DNA from: SZAS-79 sp964599095
Lineage (GTDB): Bacteria > Pseudomonadota > Gammaproteobacteria > Burkholderiales > SG8-39
Length of the DNA: 64,000 nt
NCBI GenBank assembly: GCA_964599095.1
Contig: CAZREB010000021.1
Span: 1-64,000, forward strand
Direction: 5' to 3'
Part shown: piece by piece, positions 26,377 through 34,931 of the stretch
How the letters are laid out: each line of letters begins with the position of its first letter
How positions within the stretch are numbered: the first letter of the stretch is position 1
Made by a program: the position numbers and the translations under genes
Notes under the pieces: model-generated
Told to the model about the DNA's origin: nothing
What the model saw: only the letters and a program-made list of their open reading frames with translations
Database searches by the model: none

Positions 26377-26459
26377 TGTCCCGCTTTCGCGACGCCCGGT
26401 AACGCTGGCGATCCAGACCTCGCCGCGCGGGCCGGTTTCGGGGATACTGCGCGCCTCCC

Positions 26460-27656
26460 ATGAGCAGCCCCACACCCGAGCGCGCGGTCGCGGTCCTTTC
26501 GATTGCGGCCTTCGGCAGTTCCGCCAGCCTGCGCTGCACCGACGCGCTGCTCCCGTTGCTGGCCGCCGAATTCGGCACCACCGCGGGCCGCGCCTCGGCT
26601 GCAATCACGGCGTTTTCGGTCGCGTACGGGCTGCTGCAGGTGGTGCATGGCCCGATCGGCGACAAGGTCGGGAAATATCGGCTCGCGTTCTACACCACGC
26701 TGATCTCGCTCTTCGGGACGATCGCCTGCGCGGTTTCGCCTTCGCTCGAAGTGCTGGTGGTCGCGCGGTTCGCGGCCGGCGCCACAATCGGCGCGATCAT
26801 CCCGCTCGCGATGGCGTGGATCGGCGACGTCGTGCCCTACGCCAGCCGCCAGTCGGTGCTGGCGCGCTTCCTGATCGGCCAGATGCTCGGCGTCGGCGCG
26901 GGCGGCTCGCTCGGCGGCTATCTCGGCGAGCATTTCGGGTGGCGCTCGCCGTTCTGCCTGCTGGCCGTGTTCTACGCGGTCGTCAGCGCGTTGCTCTGGC
27001 TCGAACTCGCGCGCAACCCGTCTACGCGAACCGACCCGGCGCGCGCGCCGGCATCGATCGTCGAGGGTTTCAAACGCATGGGGCAATTGCTGCACGATCC
27101 GTGGGTGCGCACCATCCTGCTGACCGCGGTCATCGAAGGCGCGCTCTTCTACGGGTCCCTGTCGTTCGTGGCGCTGCACCTGCACCGCGAGGTGGGCGTA
27201 GGGCTCGGCGCGAGCGGCACGGCCATCGCGGCGTATGCGGCCGGCGGGCTGGTGTACGCCGCGGTTTCGAAGAAGCTGATCCGGCGCCTGGGCGAGCGCG
27301 GCCTCGCGCTTGCCGGCGGCCTGACGATCAGTGCGGCTTTTCTCGGACTGGTGGCTTCGACATCGATTGCCGCGGCGCTGCCTTGCCTGCTGGCGGTCGG
27401 CGCGGGCATCTACATGCTGCACAACACGATCCAGGTCCACGCGACCCAGATGGCGCCCGAGTCGCGCGGCGGCGCGCTGGCCTTGTTCGCATTGCTGCTG
27501 TTCACCGGGCAATCGGTCGGGGTCTGGATCGGCGGCAAGGTGGTCGACGCATCGGGCACTTCGCCGCTCTTCCTGCTGACCGCGATCGGGATGCCGCTGC
27601 TGGCGCTGGATTTCCGGCGGCGCCTCGCGCACCGCGCCGCGAAGACTGCTCCCTGA
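26460..27656 (+). CDS. Major facilitator superfamily transporter
   Basis: A 398-residue inner-membrane protein with about twelve hydrophobic spans. The MFS signature between spans 2 and 3 appears as GPIGDKVGKYR, and the second half has a matching loop around SKKLIRRLGERG. Relatives export drugs or metabolites; nothing in the sequence fixes the substrate. It is the first gene after the accessory island and returns to the high-GC composition of the flanking chromosome. It converges with the xanthine-dehydrogenase-like gene, with only six bases between the two stops. Confidence 0.9.
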   Translation: MSSPTPERAVAVLSIAAFGSSASLRCTDALLPLLAAEFGTTAGRASAAITAFSVAYGLLQVVHGPIGDKVGKYRLAFYTTLISLFGTIACAVSPSLEVLVVARFAAGATIGAIIPLAMAWIGDVVPYASRQSVLARFLIGQMLGVGAGGSLGGYLGEHFGWRSPFCLLAVFYAVVSALLWLELARNPSTRTDPARAPASIVEGFKRMGQLLHDPWVRTILLTAVIEGALFYGSLSFVALHLHREVGVGLGASGTAIAAYAAGGLVYAAVSKKLIRRLGERGLALAGGLTISAAFLGLVASTSIAAALPCLLAVGAGIYMLHNTIQVHATQMAPESRGGALALFALLLFTGQSVGVWIGGKVVDASGTSPLFLLTAIGMPLLALDFRRRLAHRAAKTAP

Positions 27657-27662
27657 CGCGGC

Positions 27663-30029
27663 TCAGGCCGCTTTCTTCGATTCCGCCGCGAGGATCGCGG
27701 CGAGCACCCGCCGGGGACTGGCCGGGCTTTGCGTGATTTCGACGCCGAGGTCCTTCAGCGCGTCGTTGATCGCGTTGACGATGGCCGCCGGCGGCGCGAT
27801 CGCGCCGCCTTCGCCCAGGCCCTTCTGCCCGAACTCTGTGTAGGGCGAGGGCGTCTCCATGTGCAGGATGCGCGGCGCCGGCACTTCGGTCGGGCCGGGC
27901 AGCAAGTAGTCCGACAGCGTCGAAGCGAGCGGCTGGCCTTCGGCGTCATAGGGCATTTCCTCGTACAGCGCGGTGCCTATGCCCTGCGCGGTGCCGCCGC
28001 AGATCTGCCCGTCGACCACCATCGGGTTGATCAGCGTGCCGCCGTCCTCGCAGATCACGTAGTCGAGGATTTCGGTGTGGCCGGTGCCGGTGTCCACCGC
28101 GACCGCGACCGCATGGCAGGCGTAGCTGAACGTGCCGGTGTCCACCTTGGCCTTGTAGCCGGCGGTAGCCTCCAGGCCGCCGGGATCGACGTCGGCCGGC
28201 AGCAGCTGCGGCGCGCGGTACCAGACATGCGCCACCTCCGCGAGCGTCAGGCTCTTGTCGGTGCCGGCAACCTTGACCCTGCCGTCCTCGAGCACCAGGT
28301 CGGCCGCCGCGACCTCGAGCAGCTTGCCGGCGATCTGCTTGACGCGTTTGCCGATCTCTTTCGATGCCGCCGCCACCGCCCCGCCGGACATCACCATGCA
28401 GCGCGAGCCCCAGGTGCCGGTGGAGTAGGGCGTAAGCGCGGTGTCGCCATGGATCAACCTCACGTTCGCCGGGTCGATGCCGAGGATCTCGTTGGCTACC
28501 TGCGCCAACGTCGTTTCGAGGCTCTGGCCGTGCGACTGCGCGCCGATGCGCAGTTCGAGCACGCCGTCGGGCGACAGGCGCGCGAAGCACTGCTCATGGC
28601 CCGGCACCATCGGGATGCCCCAGCCGTAGTACACCGAGGTGCCGTGCGCGCCCTGCTCGCAATACACCGAGACGCCCACGCCGATCTTGCGCCCGTCGGG
28701 TTCGCCTTTCTTCTGTCGCGCGCGCCATTTGGGCAAGTCGAGCGCGGCCACGGCCTTGCGCACCGATTCCGGGTAATCGCCGGAATCGAAATGCTTGTTG
28801 GTGATGTTGTTGTACGGCATGTCCTCGCGCTGCACGAGGTTGGCCAGGCGCACTTCATAGGGCTCGCGGCCGGCCGCGCGCGCCACCGCATCGACCATGA
28901 GTTCGACCGCGAAGCACACGCCGGTGCGGGCCACGCCGCGGTACGGAAGAATGCCGGGCTTGTTGGTCGCCGCCGACCAGGTGCGGCAGCGGTAGCGCTC
29001 CATCTTGTACGGTCCGGGCAGGATGGATCCGACCTGGGCCGCTTCGAGGCAGGCCGAGAACGGGTAGAGCGAATAAGCGCCCGAATCCACAGTGGCGTCG
29101 CAGTCGATGCCGATGATCTTCCCGTCGGCCTGCGCGTACATCGTGATGTCGTAGTCGTGCTCTCGGCAGTTGGTGTTCGCGACCAGTTGCTCGCGGCGGT
29201 CCTCGATCCAGCGCACAGGCTGCCCGAGGTGCTTCGCAAGCCATCCGAGGCAGATCTCTTCGGGCAGCAGGATGCCCTTGTAGCCGAAGCCGCCGCCGAC
29301 GTCCGGGGCGATTACCCGGATTGCGCCCTGGTCGATGCCGAGGCACTCCGACAGGCCCGCCCGATTGATGTGCGGCATCTGCGCCGAGCTGTACATCTCG
29401 AGCTGGCCGAGCCGGGTGTTCCATTCGCACAGCACGCCGCGCCCCTCGATCGGCGCCATCGACTGCCGCGCGGTGCGCAGGTGCCGGCGGATCCTGATCG
29501 GCGCGTTCTTTTTCGCCTCGCTGAAATCGGCGTCGACGAAGGTTTCGAGAAAGACGTTGTCGCCCCAGTCCTCGTGAACCAGTGCGGGCGGGTTGGTGCG
29601 CGCCTCTACCATGTCGACCACGGCGGGCAGGGGTTCGTAGTCCACTTCGACCTGCGACGCGATGTCTTCGGCCTCGGCCCGCGTGCGCGCGACGCACATC
29701 GCGATCGCTTCGCCCGCGTGACGGACCTTGTCCTTGGCCAGCGGCCACAGGTTCGAGGCCTTGAATCCCTTCAGGCCGGATACCGCGCGGATCGGCTTGA
29801 CGCCGGCGAGGTCCGCCATCGTGAAGACGCGGCCCTCGTGACCCGCCGGCTTGCGGATGCCGAGGATCCGTCCGTGCGCGATCGGGGAGCGCAGGAATGC
29901 GACTTCGAGCGTGCCGGGCCTTTGGATGTCGCTGACGAACTGGCCTTGACCGCGCATGTAGCGGTCGTCTTCTTTTCGTAGGAGCGAGGCGCCGACGCCG
30001 AGCGTGCCGGCGTTCGGGCTGTCTCCCAT
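27663..30029 (-). CDS. Xanthine dehydrogenase family molybdenum-binding (large) subunit
   Basis: A 788-residue protein of the CoxL/XdhB-like molybdopterin family, which hydroxylates carbonyl or heterocyclic substrates. It has the a/b hammerhead opening (LLRKEDDRYMRGQGQFVSDI), the DVGGGFGYKG cofactor loop, the PYRGVARTG segment and the C-terminal GQKGLGEGG. The last carries the glutamate that acts as active-site base in this family. The segment PYRGVARTG differs from the AYRCSFR loop of true CO dehydrogenase, so CO oxidation is unlikely. Normally such subunits need FAD and iron-sulfur partners; neither is adjacent. The ATG at 30029 shares one base with the stop of the upstream amidohydrolase, so the two are translated together. 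A longer in-frame start inside the upstream gene is rejected. Confidence 0.9.
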   Translation of the reverse strand: MGDSPNAGTLGVGASLLRKEDDRYMRGQGQFVSDIQRPGTLEVAFLRSPIAHGRILGIRKPAGHEGRVFTMADLAGVKPIRAVSGLKGFKASNLWPLAKDKVRHAGEAIAMCVARTRAEAEDIASQVEVDYEPLPAVVDMVEARTNPPALVHEDWGDNVFLETFVDADFSEAKKNAPIRIRRHLRTARQSMAPIEGRGVLCEWNTRLGQLEMYSSAQMPHINRAGLSECLGIDQGAIRVIAPDVGGGFGYKGILLPEEICLGWLAKHLGQPVRWIEDRREQLVANTNCREHDYDITMYAQADGKIIGIDCDATVDSGAYSLYPFSACLEAAQVGSILPGPYKMERYRCRTWSAATNKPGILPYRGVARTGVCFAVELMVDAVARAAGREPYEVRLANLVQREDMPYNNITNKHFDSGDYPESVRKAVAALDLPKWRARQKKGEPDGRKIGVGVSVYCEQGAHGTSVYYGWGIPMVPGHEQCFARLSPDGVLELRIGAQSHGQSLETTLAQVANEILGIDPANVRLIHGDTALTPYSTGTWGSRCMVMSGGAVAAASKEIGKRVKQIAGKLLEVAAADLVLEDGRVKVAGTDKSLTLAEVAHVWYRAPQLLPADVDPGGLEATAGYKAKVDTGTFSYACHAVAVAVDTGTGHTEILDYVICEDGGTLINPMVVDGQICGGTAQGIGTALYEEMPYDAEGQPLASTLSDYLLPGPTEVPAPRILHMETPSPYTEFGQKGLGEGGAIAPPAAIVNAINDALKDLGVEITQSPASPRRVLAAILAAESKKAA

Positions 30030-31288
30030 CAAGCGGCCTGCGCTACGGGAAGAATCGAGGCGTCGGCGTCGAAGCGTTCGCCCTTGCGCAGGCAGAAAGC
30101 CGGCGTGAGCATCCGGTCGGTGACCACCTGGGTCTTCTCGTTGTCCTGCAGCACCCAGCGGCCGCGCTGGTCGTTGAGGATCGAGACGTCGGCGTCCACG
30201 CCGGGCTTCAGCGTGCCGATCACGCCCTGCATGCCGGCCATGATCGCGCAATTGGAGGTCACCATCGGCACCACCTGCTCGAGCTTGAGGCCGCAGGCGA
30301 GCATCGCAGTCATCGCCGAGACCAGCGAAAAGCGCTGCGAGCCGAAGAACATGTGGTCCTGGTCCGAATGCTGGTCCGGCGTGCCGGCGGGCCTGGGCAC
30401 GCTGGTGTTGTAGCCGTGCATGTCGGCGCCGAGCGTGTCAGGCACGATGCCTGCGTCGAGCGCGATCTTCGCCATCTTGAAGCTGAAGTGCGAGCCGTGG
30501 CCGACGTCGACCTTGATGCCGTTGGCGATCGCTTCCTTGGCCACCGGATGCACCTTGCCGTTCTTGTCGACGAAGCTGCCCGGGTGCTTGGAGAACGGAT
30601 GCGCGAGGATGTCGCCGGGCTTCAGCAGCTTGACCACCTCGGGGAGGATGGTGTCCGGGTCGATGCCCTTGGTGCCGTCGGGCGCCGGCCAGAGCTGGCC
30701 GAAATGGATGTAGACCGGCAGGTTGGCGCGCTTGCCGATCTCGGCCGACAGGCGCATGACCTCGATGCCCCAGCGCGACATGCCGCCGATCTCGGCGTGC
30801 GCCTTGAACCCCTTGACGATGTCGGCATTCGCCTTGGCGCTCGCCACGGTGGCATCGACGTCGAGGCAGTCGGGCTTGTAGAGCGACGCGTAATAGTGAC
30901 CCTCCATGCCGCCGACCAGGTAGGCCGACTCGAAGGCGAGCACGCGGCTCTTCTTGGCGTTGACGACGTACTCGCGGAAGGCCGGCATCGTCATGCACGA
31001 CGGGCCGCCCTGGTCGATCAGCGTGGTGACGCCGGAATGCACGCCGACCAGGTCCGCGTCCAGCCCGAACCGCCCGGTCACGTGCTGGAACACATGGCCG
31101 TGCGTGTCGATCAACCCCGGAAGCACGAGCTTGCCGGAGACGTCGATCACCTTCTTGGCCGAGGACGGGACGATATTGGGCGTGACGGCGGCCACTTTGC
31201 CGTTCGTGATGGCCACATCGTAGTTGCCGTCGAGCCCCTGGGCCGGGTCGATTACCCGGCCGCCGCGCAGCAGCAGGTCGTATTGCAT
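30029..31288 (-). CDS. Amidohydrolase/deacetylase-type metal-dependent hydrolase
   Basis: A 419-residue amidohydrolase-superfamily protein. Its opening LLLRGGRVIDPAQGLDGNYD is typical of dihydroorotase and hydantoinase relatives, and the metal motif LPGLIDTHGHVF is intact. Later metal positions are suggested by YIHFGQLWP, ILAHPFSKH and LGADMHGYN. The enzyme probably opens a cyclic amide or removes an acyl group. It is the first gene of a two-gene minus-strand operon with the xanthine-dehydrogenase-type protein. A hydroxylase followed or preceded by a ring-opening hydrolase would fit breakdown of an N-heterocycle; this is inference. GGAG lies upstream of ATG 31288. Confidence 0.85.
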   Translation of the reverse strand: MQYDLLLRGGRVIDPAQGLDGNYDVAITNGKVAAVTPNIVPSSAKKVIDVSGKLVLPGLIDTHGHVFQHVTGRFGLDADLVGVHSGVTTLIDQGGPSCMTMPAFREYVVNAKKSRVLAFESAYLVGGMEGHYYASLYKPDCLDVDATVASAKANADIVKGFKAHAEIGGMSRWGIEVMRLSAEIGKRANLPVYIHFGQLWPAPDGTKGIDPDTILPEVVKLLKPGDILAHPFSKHPGSFVDKNGKVHPVAKEAIANGIKVDVGHGSHFSFKMAKIALDAGIVPDTLGADMHGYNTSVPRPAGTPDQHSDQDHMFFGSQRFSLVSAMTAMLACGLKLEQVVPMVTSNCAIMAGMQGVIGTLKPGVDADVSILNDQRGRWVLQDNEKTQVVTDRMLTPAFCLRKGERFDADASILPVAQAA

Positions 31289-31377
31289 GGTTTTCTCCAG
31301 TCGGAACGCAATTCGGGAGGCGCTTTACGAAGCGTTTCAGGAATTGTATCGAATCCGACCGCGGGGCCTGATCCATA

Positions 31378-32544
31378 ATGCGATCCATGAACACTTCCTC
31401 CCCATGGTTCGCCGGCCCGGACGGCGACACGCTGCGACTGCTGCGCGATTCGGTACGCCGGTTCGTCGAAAACGAAATCGTTCCCGCCGGGCGGGACTGG
31501 GAGCAGGCCGGCTTCATTCCGCGCGAAATCCTGCGCCAGATGGGAAGCCTCGGTTTCCTCGGGGTGCGCTACCCCGAGCAGTACGGCGGCGCCGGCATGA
31601 ACGTCCTCGGGACCGCGGTGCTGGCCGAAGAACTCGGGCGCTCCTCGTTCGGCGGCTTCGCGGTCACCGTCCTGGTGCATACCGACATGGCCTCGCCGCA
31701 CCTGGTGAACGCCGGGTCGCCTGCCCAGCTGGACCGCTACCTGCCGGCGATCATCGCCGGCGAGAAGATCACGGCGGTTGCGGTCACCGAGCCGGACGCC
31801 GGGTCGGATGTCCGGTCGATCCGCACCACGGCAAGGCGCGACAACGGCGAATGGGTGTTGAACGGCAGCAAGATGTACATCACCAACGGGGTGCATGCCG
31901 ACCTGTATTTCGTCGCGGCCAAGACGGATCCGGCGGCAGGCACCAAGGGCATCTCGATGTTCATCGTCGAGAAGGGCGCGCCGGGGCTGTCGGTCGCGAG
32001 GCCGCTGGACAAGATGGGCTGGCGCTCCTCCGACACCGCGGAGCTGGTGTTCGACAACTGCCGCGTGCCGGAGGCCAACCTGCTGGGCGAAGAGGGCCGC
32101 GGCTTCTATGCGGTCATGAAGAATTTCCAGAACGAGCGGATCGCGCTGGGCGCGATGGCCATGGGGGAGGCGTCCAAGGCGCTCGAGCTGACGCTGGAAT
32201 ACGTCAGGCAGCGCAAGGCTTTTGGGGCGGTGCTGTGGGACAAGCAGGCGATCCGCCAGCGGCTCTCGATGCTGGCCGCGAAAGTCGAGGCCGGACGGCA
32301 GCTCGTCTATTCAGCCGCGTGGTCCGATGCCCAGGGGCGCGATTGCGTGAAAGAGGTCTCCATGGCCAAGGCCTACTGCGGCGAACTGGTCAACGAGGTG
32401 ATGTACGACTGCCTGCAGTTCCACGGCGGGTTCGGCTACATCCGCGATTCCGCGATCGAGCGCATGACGCGCGACGCGCGCATCCAGTCGATCGGCGGCG
32501 GCGCCACCGAAGTGATGCTCGAGGAAGTGGCGAAGCGGCTGTAA
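31378..32544 (+). CDS. Acyl-CoA dehydrogenase
   Basis: FAD-dependent dehydrogenase of 388 residues that introduces a double bond next to an acyl-CoA thioester, passing electrons to electron-transfer flavoprotein. The FAD/substrate segment VAVTEPDAGSDVRSIRTTA and the C-terminal FHGGFGYIRDSAIERMTRDARI are clear. At the usual position of the catalytic glutamate in this last motif the protein has aspartate (GYIRDSAIER), a conservative but notable change. ATG 31378 or 31387 may be the start. It is divergent from the amidohydrolase operon. A REP cluster begins right at its stop codon. Confidence 0.93.
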   Translation: MRSMNTSSPWFAGPDGDTLRLLRDSVRRFVENEIVPAGRDWEQAGFIPREILRQMGSLGFLGVRYPEQYGGAGMNVLGTAVLAEELGRSSFGGFAVTVLVHTDMASPHLVNAGSPAQLDRYLPAIIAGEKITAVAVTEPDAGSDVRSIRTTARRDNGEWVLNGSKMYITNGVHADLYFVAAKTDPAAGTKGISMFIVEKGAPGLSVARPLDKMGWRSSDTAELVFDNCRVPEANLLGEEGRGFYAVMKNFQNERIALGAMAMGEASKALELTLEYVRQRKAFGAVLWDKQAIRQRLSMLAAKVEAGRQLVYSAAWSDAQGRDCVKEVSMAKAYCGELVNEVMYDCLQFHGGFGYIRDSAIERMTRDARIQSIGGGATEVMLEEVAKRL

Positions 32545-32666
32545 AAAAGGGGCCAGGCTCAAACCTGACACAGTCCGAAAAAAAGGGGGCCAGGTTCAAA
32601 CCTGACAAATCGTTGCCGGAACCGATTTCGTCCCGGACGGTGTCAGGTTTGAGCCTGGCCCCTTTT
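32545..32666. repeat. REP cluster: three copies in direct and inverted orientation
   Basis: Copy A (32545-32570) and copy C (32641-32666) are perfect 26-base inverted complements with the core GGGGCCAGGCTC. Copy B (32581-32607) is a near-identical direct copy with one extra G and one C-to-T change. The cluster fills the space between the convergent acyl-CoA dehydrogenase and LivK-type genes and could act as a two-way terminator. The same core flanks the transposase gene at 57344-58060. Confidence 0.93.
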
Positions 32667-32671
32667 GGGCC

Positions 32672-33880
32672 TTACTTGCTCAGGATCTCCCCGAAGCGCT
32701 TCCACTCCTTGCCGTCGAACTTGACCAGCTGTTCCTGCTGGATTGGCGCGAAGTCGGTGGCCGAGGTGTTGACCTTGATCCCAGGCAGGGCCAGAGACGG
32801 CACGAAATCCTTCAGGCTTGCTGCCTGCTTCATCACGTTCGCGCGCGTCAGGTTGTCGCCACATTGCTTGAGAACCTGCACGAGTCCCTCTGCCGCGGTG
32901 TAACCATAGACGTTTGACGCGTCCTTCACGTTGCCTTCGGGGTAGTACTTGGCCATGAACGCATACCAGTCCTTCATTCCCTTGTCGTCCTTCCAGGCGT
33001 CGTCCAGCGGATCCTTGAGGTACTGGGTCGAGATCAGCCCGACGGACTTCTCGAGGCCGGCGGGTGTGAGCACCGAGCCGATCGAGGCCGAGACGTTGTT
33101 CAGGTAATGCACCGGCTTCCAGCCGATGTCGAAGGCTTTGCGGATCGCCTGGGCTGCGAACTTCGGAGTGGTGATATTGAAGAACACCGTCGCTCCGCTA
33201 CCCTGCAGCTGCACGACCTGCGAATCCACGGTCGGATCGCTGGTTTCGTAGGAAACCTCCTTTACGATCATGCTTACCTTGGACCCCAGGCCATCCTTGA
33301 AGCCCTTCAGGTAATCCTTGCCGTAATCGTCGTTCTGGTAGAGCACGGCGATTTTTGCGTTCGGCGAGTTCTGTATGATGTGGCGCGCATAGATGTGCGC
33401 CTCGGTCTGGTAGTTCGGCTGCCAACCCATGGTCCAAGGGAAATTCTTCGGGTCGTCCCACTTGGTCGCGCCGGTAGCCACGAACAGTTGCGGCACCTTC
33501 TTGGCGTTCATGTACTTGTGGATCGCCGAGTTCGGCGGGGTGCCCAGCGGCTGGAAAATGAACAGCACCTGGTCCTGTTCGACCAGCTTGCGGGCCATTT
33601 CCACGGTCTTCGGCGGGCTGTAACCGTCGTCGACGCTGACGAAATTGATCATCCGGCCGTTGATTCCGCCCTGCTCGTTGATCATCTTGAAGTAGGCGGC
33701 TTCCGACTTGCCGATCGTGCCGTAGGCGGAAGCAGGTCCGCTGTAGGGCATGATGTTGCCGATCTTGATTTCCTTGTCCGTAGCGCCCGGGTCGTACTTC
33801 TTCTGTGCGTGAACGGCGGGCGCCGCAAGTGCGAGCCCGAGGATCGTGGTCGCCGACACTAAGAGGTTCTTTGCTGACAT
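32672..33880 (-). CDS. Branched-chain amino acid type ABC substrate-binding protein (LivK-like)
   Basis: Periplasmic binding protein of the Leu/Ile/Val family, 402 residues with a signal peptide ending at AAPAVHAQ. It shows family segments EIKIGNIMPYSGPASAYG, AYFKMINEQGGINGR and the hinge-side AVLYQNDDYGKDYLKGF. In related organisms such proteins bind aromatic acids, amides or short carboxylates as often as amino acids. It is the last gene of the five-gene transporter operon, 27 bases after the LivM-like gene. This order, with the receptor last, allows separate regulation of its level by the REP cluster just downstream. Confidence 0.92.
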   Translation of the reverse strand: MSAKNLLVSATTILGLALAAPAVHAQKKYDPGATDKEIKIGNIMPYSGPASAYGTIGKSEAAYFKMINEQGGINGRMINFVSVDDGYSPPKTVEMARKLVEQDQVLFIFQPLGTPPNSAIHKYMNAKKVPQLFVATGATKWDDPKNFPWTMGWQPNYQTEAHIYARHIIQNSPNAKIAVLYQNDDYGKDYLKGFKDGLGSKVSMIVKEVSYETSDPTVDSQVVQLQGSGATVFFNITTPKFAAQAIRKAFDIGWKPVHYLNNVSASIGSVLTPAGLEKSVGLISTQYLKDPLDDAWKDDKGMKDWYAFMAKYYPEGNVKDASNVYGYTAAEGLVQVLKQCGDNLTRANVMKQAASLKDFVPSLALPGIKVNTSATDFAPIQQEQLVKFDGKEWKRFGEILSK

Positions 33881-33907
33881 ATGGATCTCCTTTGGGTTGC
33901 GGGGCTG

Positions 33908-34927
33908 CTATCCCGTTTGACGCTTGCCGTTGTTGTTGGTTCTCCGCTTTATTCGCGCGGCCGCGATGCGTAGTGCGCCCGCCACGCCGACCGGCATGAC
34001 GTACATGAATCCGATCAGGAACACGCCGTAGATCGCCCAGGGCGCTGCCTTTGAGAGCTGATCGGCGATGTTCGGGACGAACTGGATGAAGATCGCGCCG
34101 AAAACCGCGCCCGAAATCGATGCGATGCCGCCGATCACGATCCCGACCAGGAAGGTGATCGAAAGGAATATGTTGAAACTGTCGGGCGCCACGAACTGTA
34201 CTGCGATCGCGCCGAGCGCACCGGCCACACCCGTAAACATTGCGCTGATTCCGAAGGCGAGCGATTTGTACATCGCATTGTTGACGCCCATTACCTCGGC
34301 GGCGATCGGCTGATCACGAATCGCGATCAGCGCACGTCCGACCCTGCCGCGCAGCAGGTTCCAGCCGAGCAGGAACATCACGATCGCGACGCCCAGGCAG
34401 AAGTAGAACAGCCACTGGTCCTGATTGATCGGCAGGCCGAACGGCGGGTCCGGTTTCAGGATCGTGATGCCCTGCACGCCACCGGTCCAATCCTCGATGC
34501 CCTTGTATTTCAGGAGTTGCGGCATCGACACGCCGAGCGCGAACGTCGCAAGCGCAAGGTACAGGCCCTCGAGGCGCAGTGCCGGCAGGCCGAACAGGAA
34601 GCCGACAACCAGGCACAGCACGCCGGCCACAGGCAGGGTGGCCCAGTACGGCACGCCATACTTGTCCATCAGAATCGCGGCCGTGTAGGCGCCGACGGCA
34701 TAGAACGCCCCGTGGCCGAGCGAAATCTGGCCGTTGTACCCGGTCAGGATGTTCAGGCCCAGCAACACGATCGAATAGACCACCACGAGCGTGAACTGAA
34801 ATGTCGTGTAGTTGCTGACCAAAAACGGCATTGCGCAGACCGCAGCGAACGCCACCGCGAGCCCGATGAGGCGGTTTCTGGCGGGCGCAGCCGCCGGCGC
34901 GGCCGAGAGCGCGATTTCGGTCGTCAT
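33908..34927 (-). CDS. Branched-chain amino acid type ABC permease, LivM-like
   Basis: Inner-membrane permease of 339 residues with about ten hydrophobic segments. The family motifs LLGLNILTGYNGQISLGHGAFYAVGAYTAAIL and LIAIRDQPIAAEVMGVNNAMYK are plain; the second is the cytoplasmic coupling loop. It starts four bases after the LivH-like stop. It works with LivH as the translocation pore for the LivG and LivF ATPases. Confidence 0.93.
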   Translation of the reverse strand: MTTEIALSAAPAAAPARNRLIGLAVAFAAVCAMPFLVSNYTTFQFTLVVVYSIVLLGLNILTGYNGQISLGHGAFYAVGAYTAAILMDKYGVPYWATLPVAGVLCLVVGFLFGLPALRLEGLYLALATFALGVSMPQLLKYKGIEDWTGGVQGITILKPDPPFGLPINQDQWLFYFCLGVAIVMFLLGWNLLRGRVGRALIAIRDQPIAAEVMGVNNAMYKSLAFGISAMFTGVAGALGAIAVQFVAPDSFNIFLSITFLVGIVIGGIASISGAVFGAIFIQFVPNIADQLSKAAPWAIYGVFLIGFMYVMPVGVAGALRIAAARIKRRTNNNGKRQTG

Positions 34928-34931
34928 ATGT

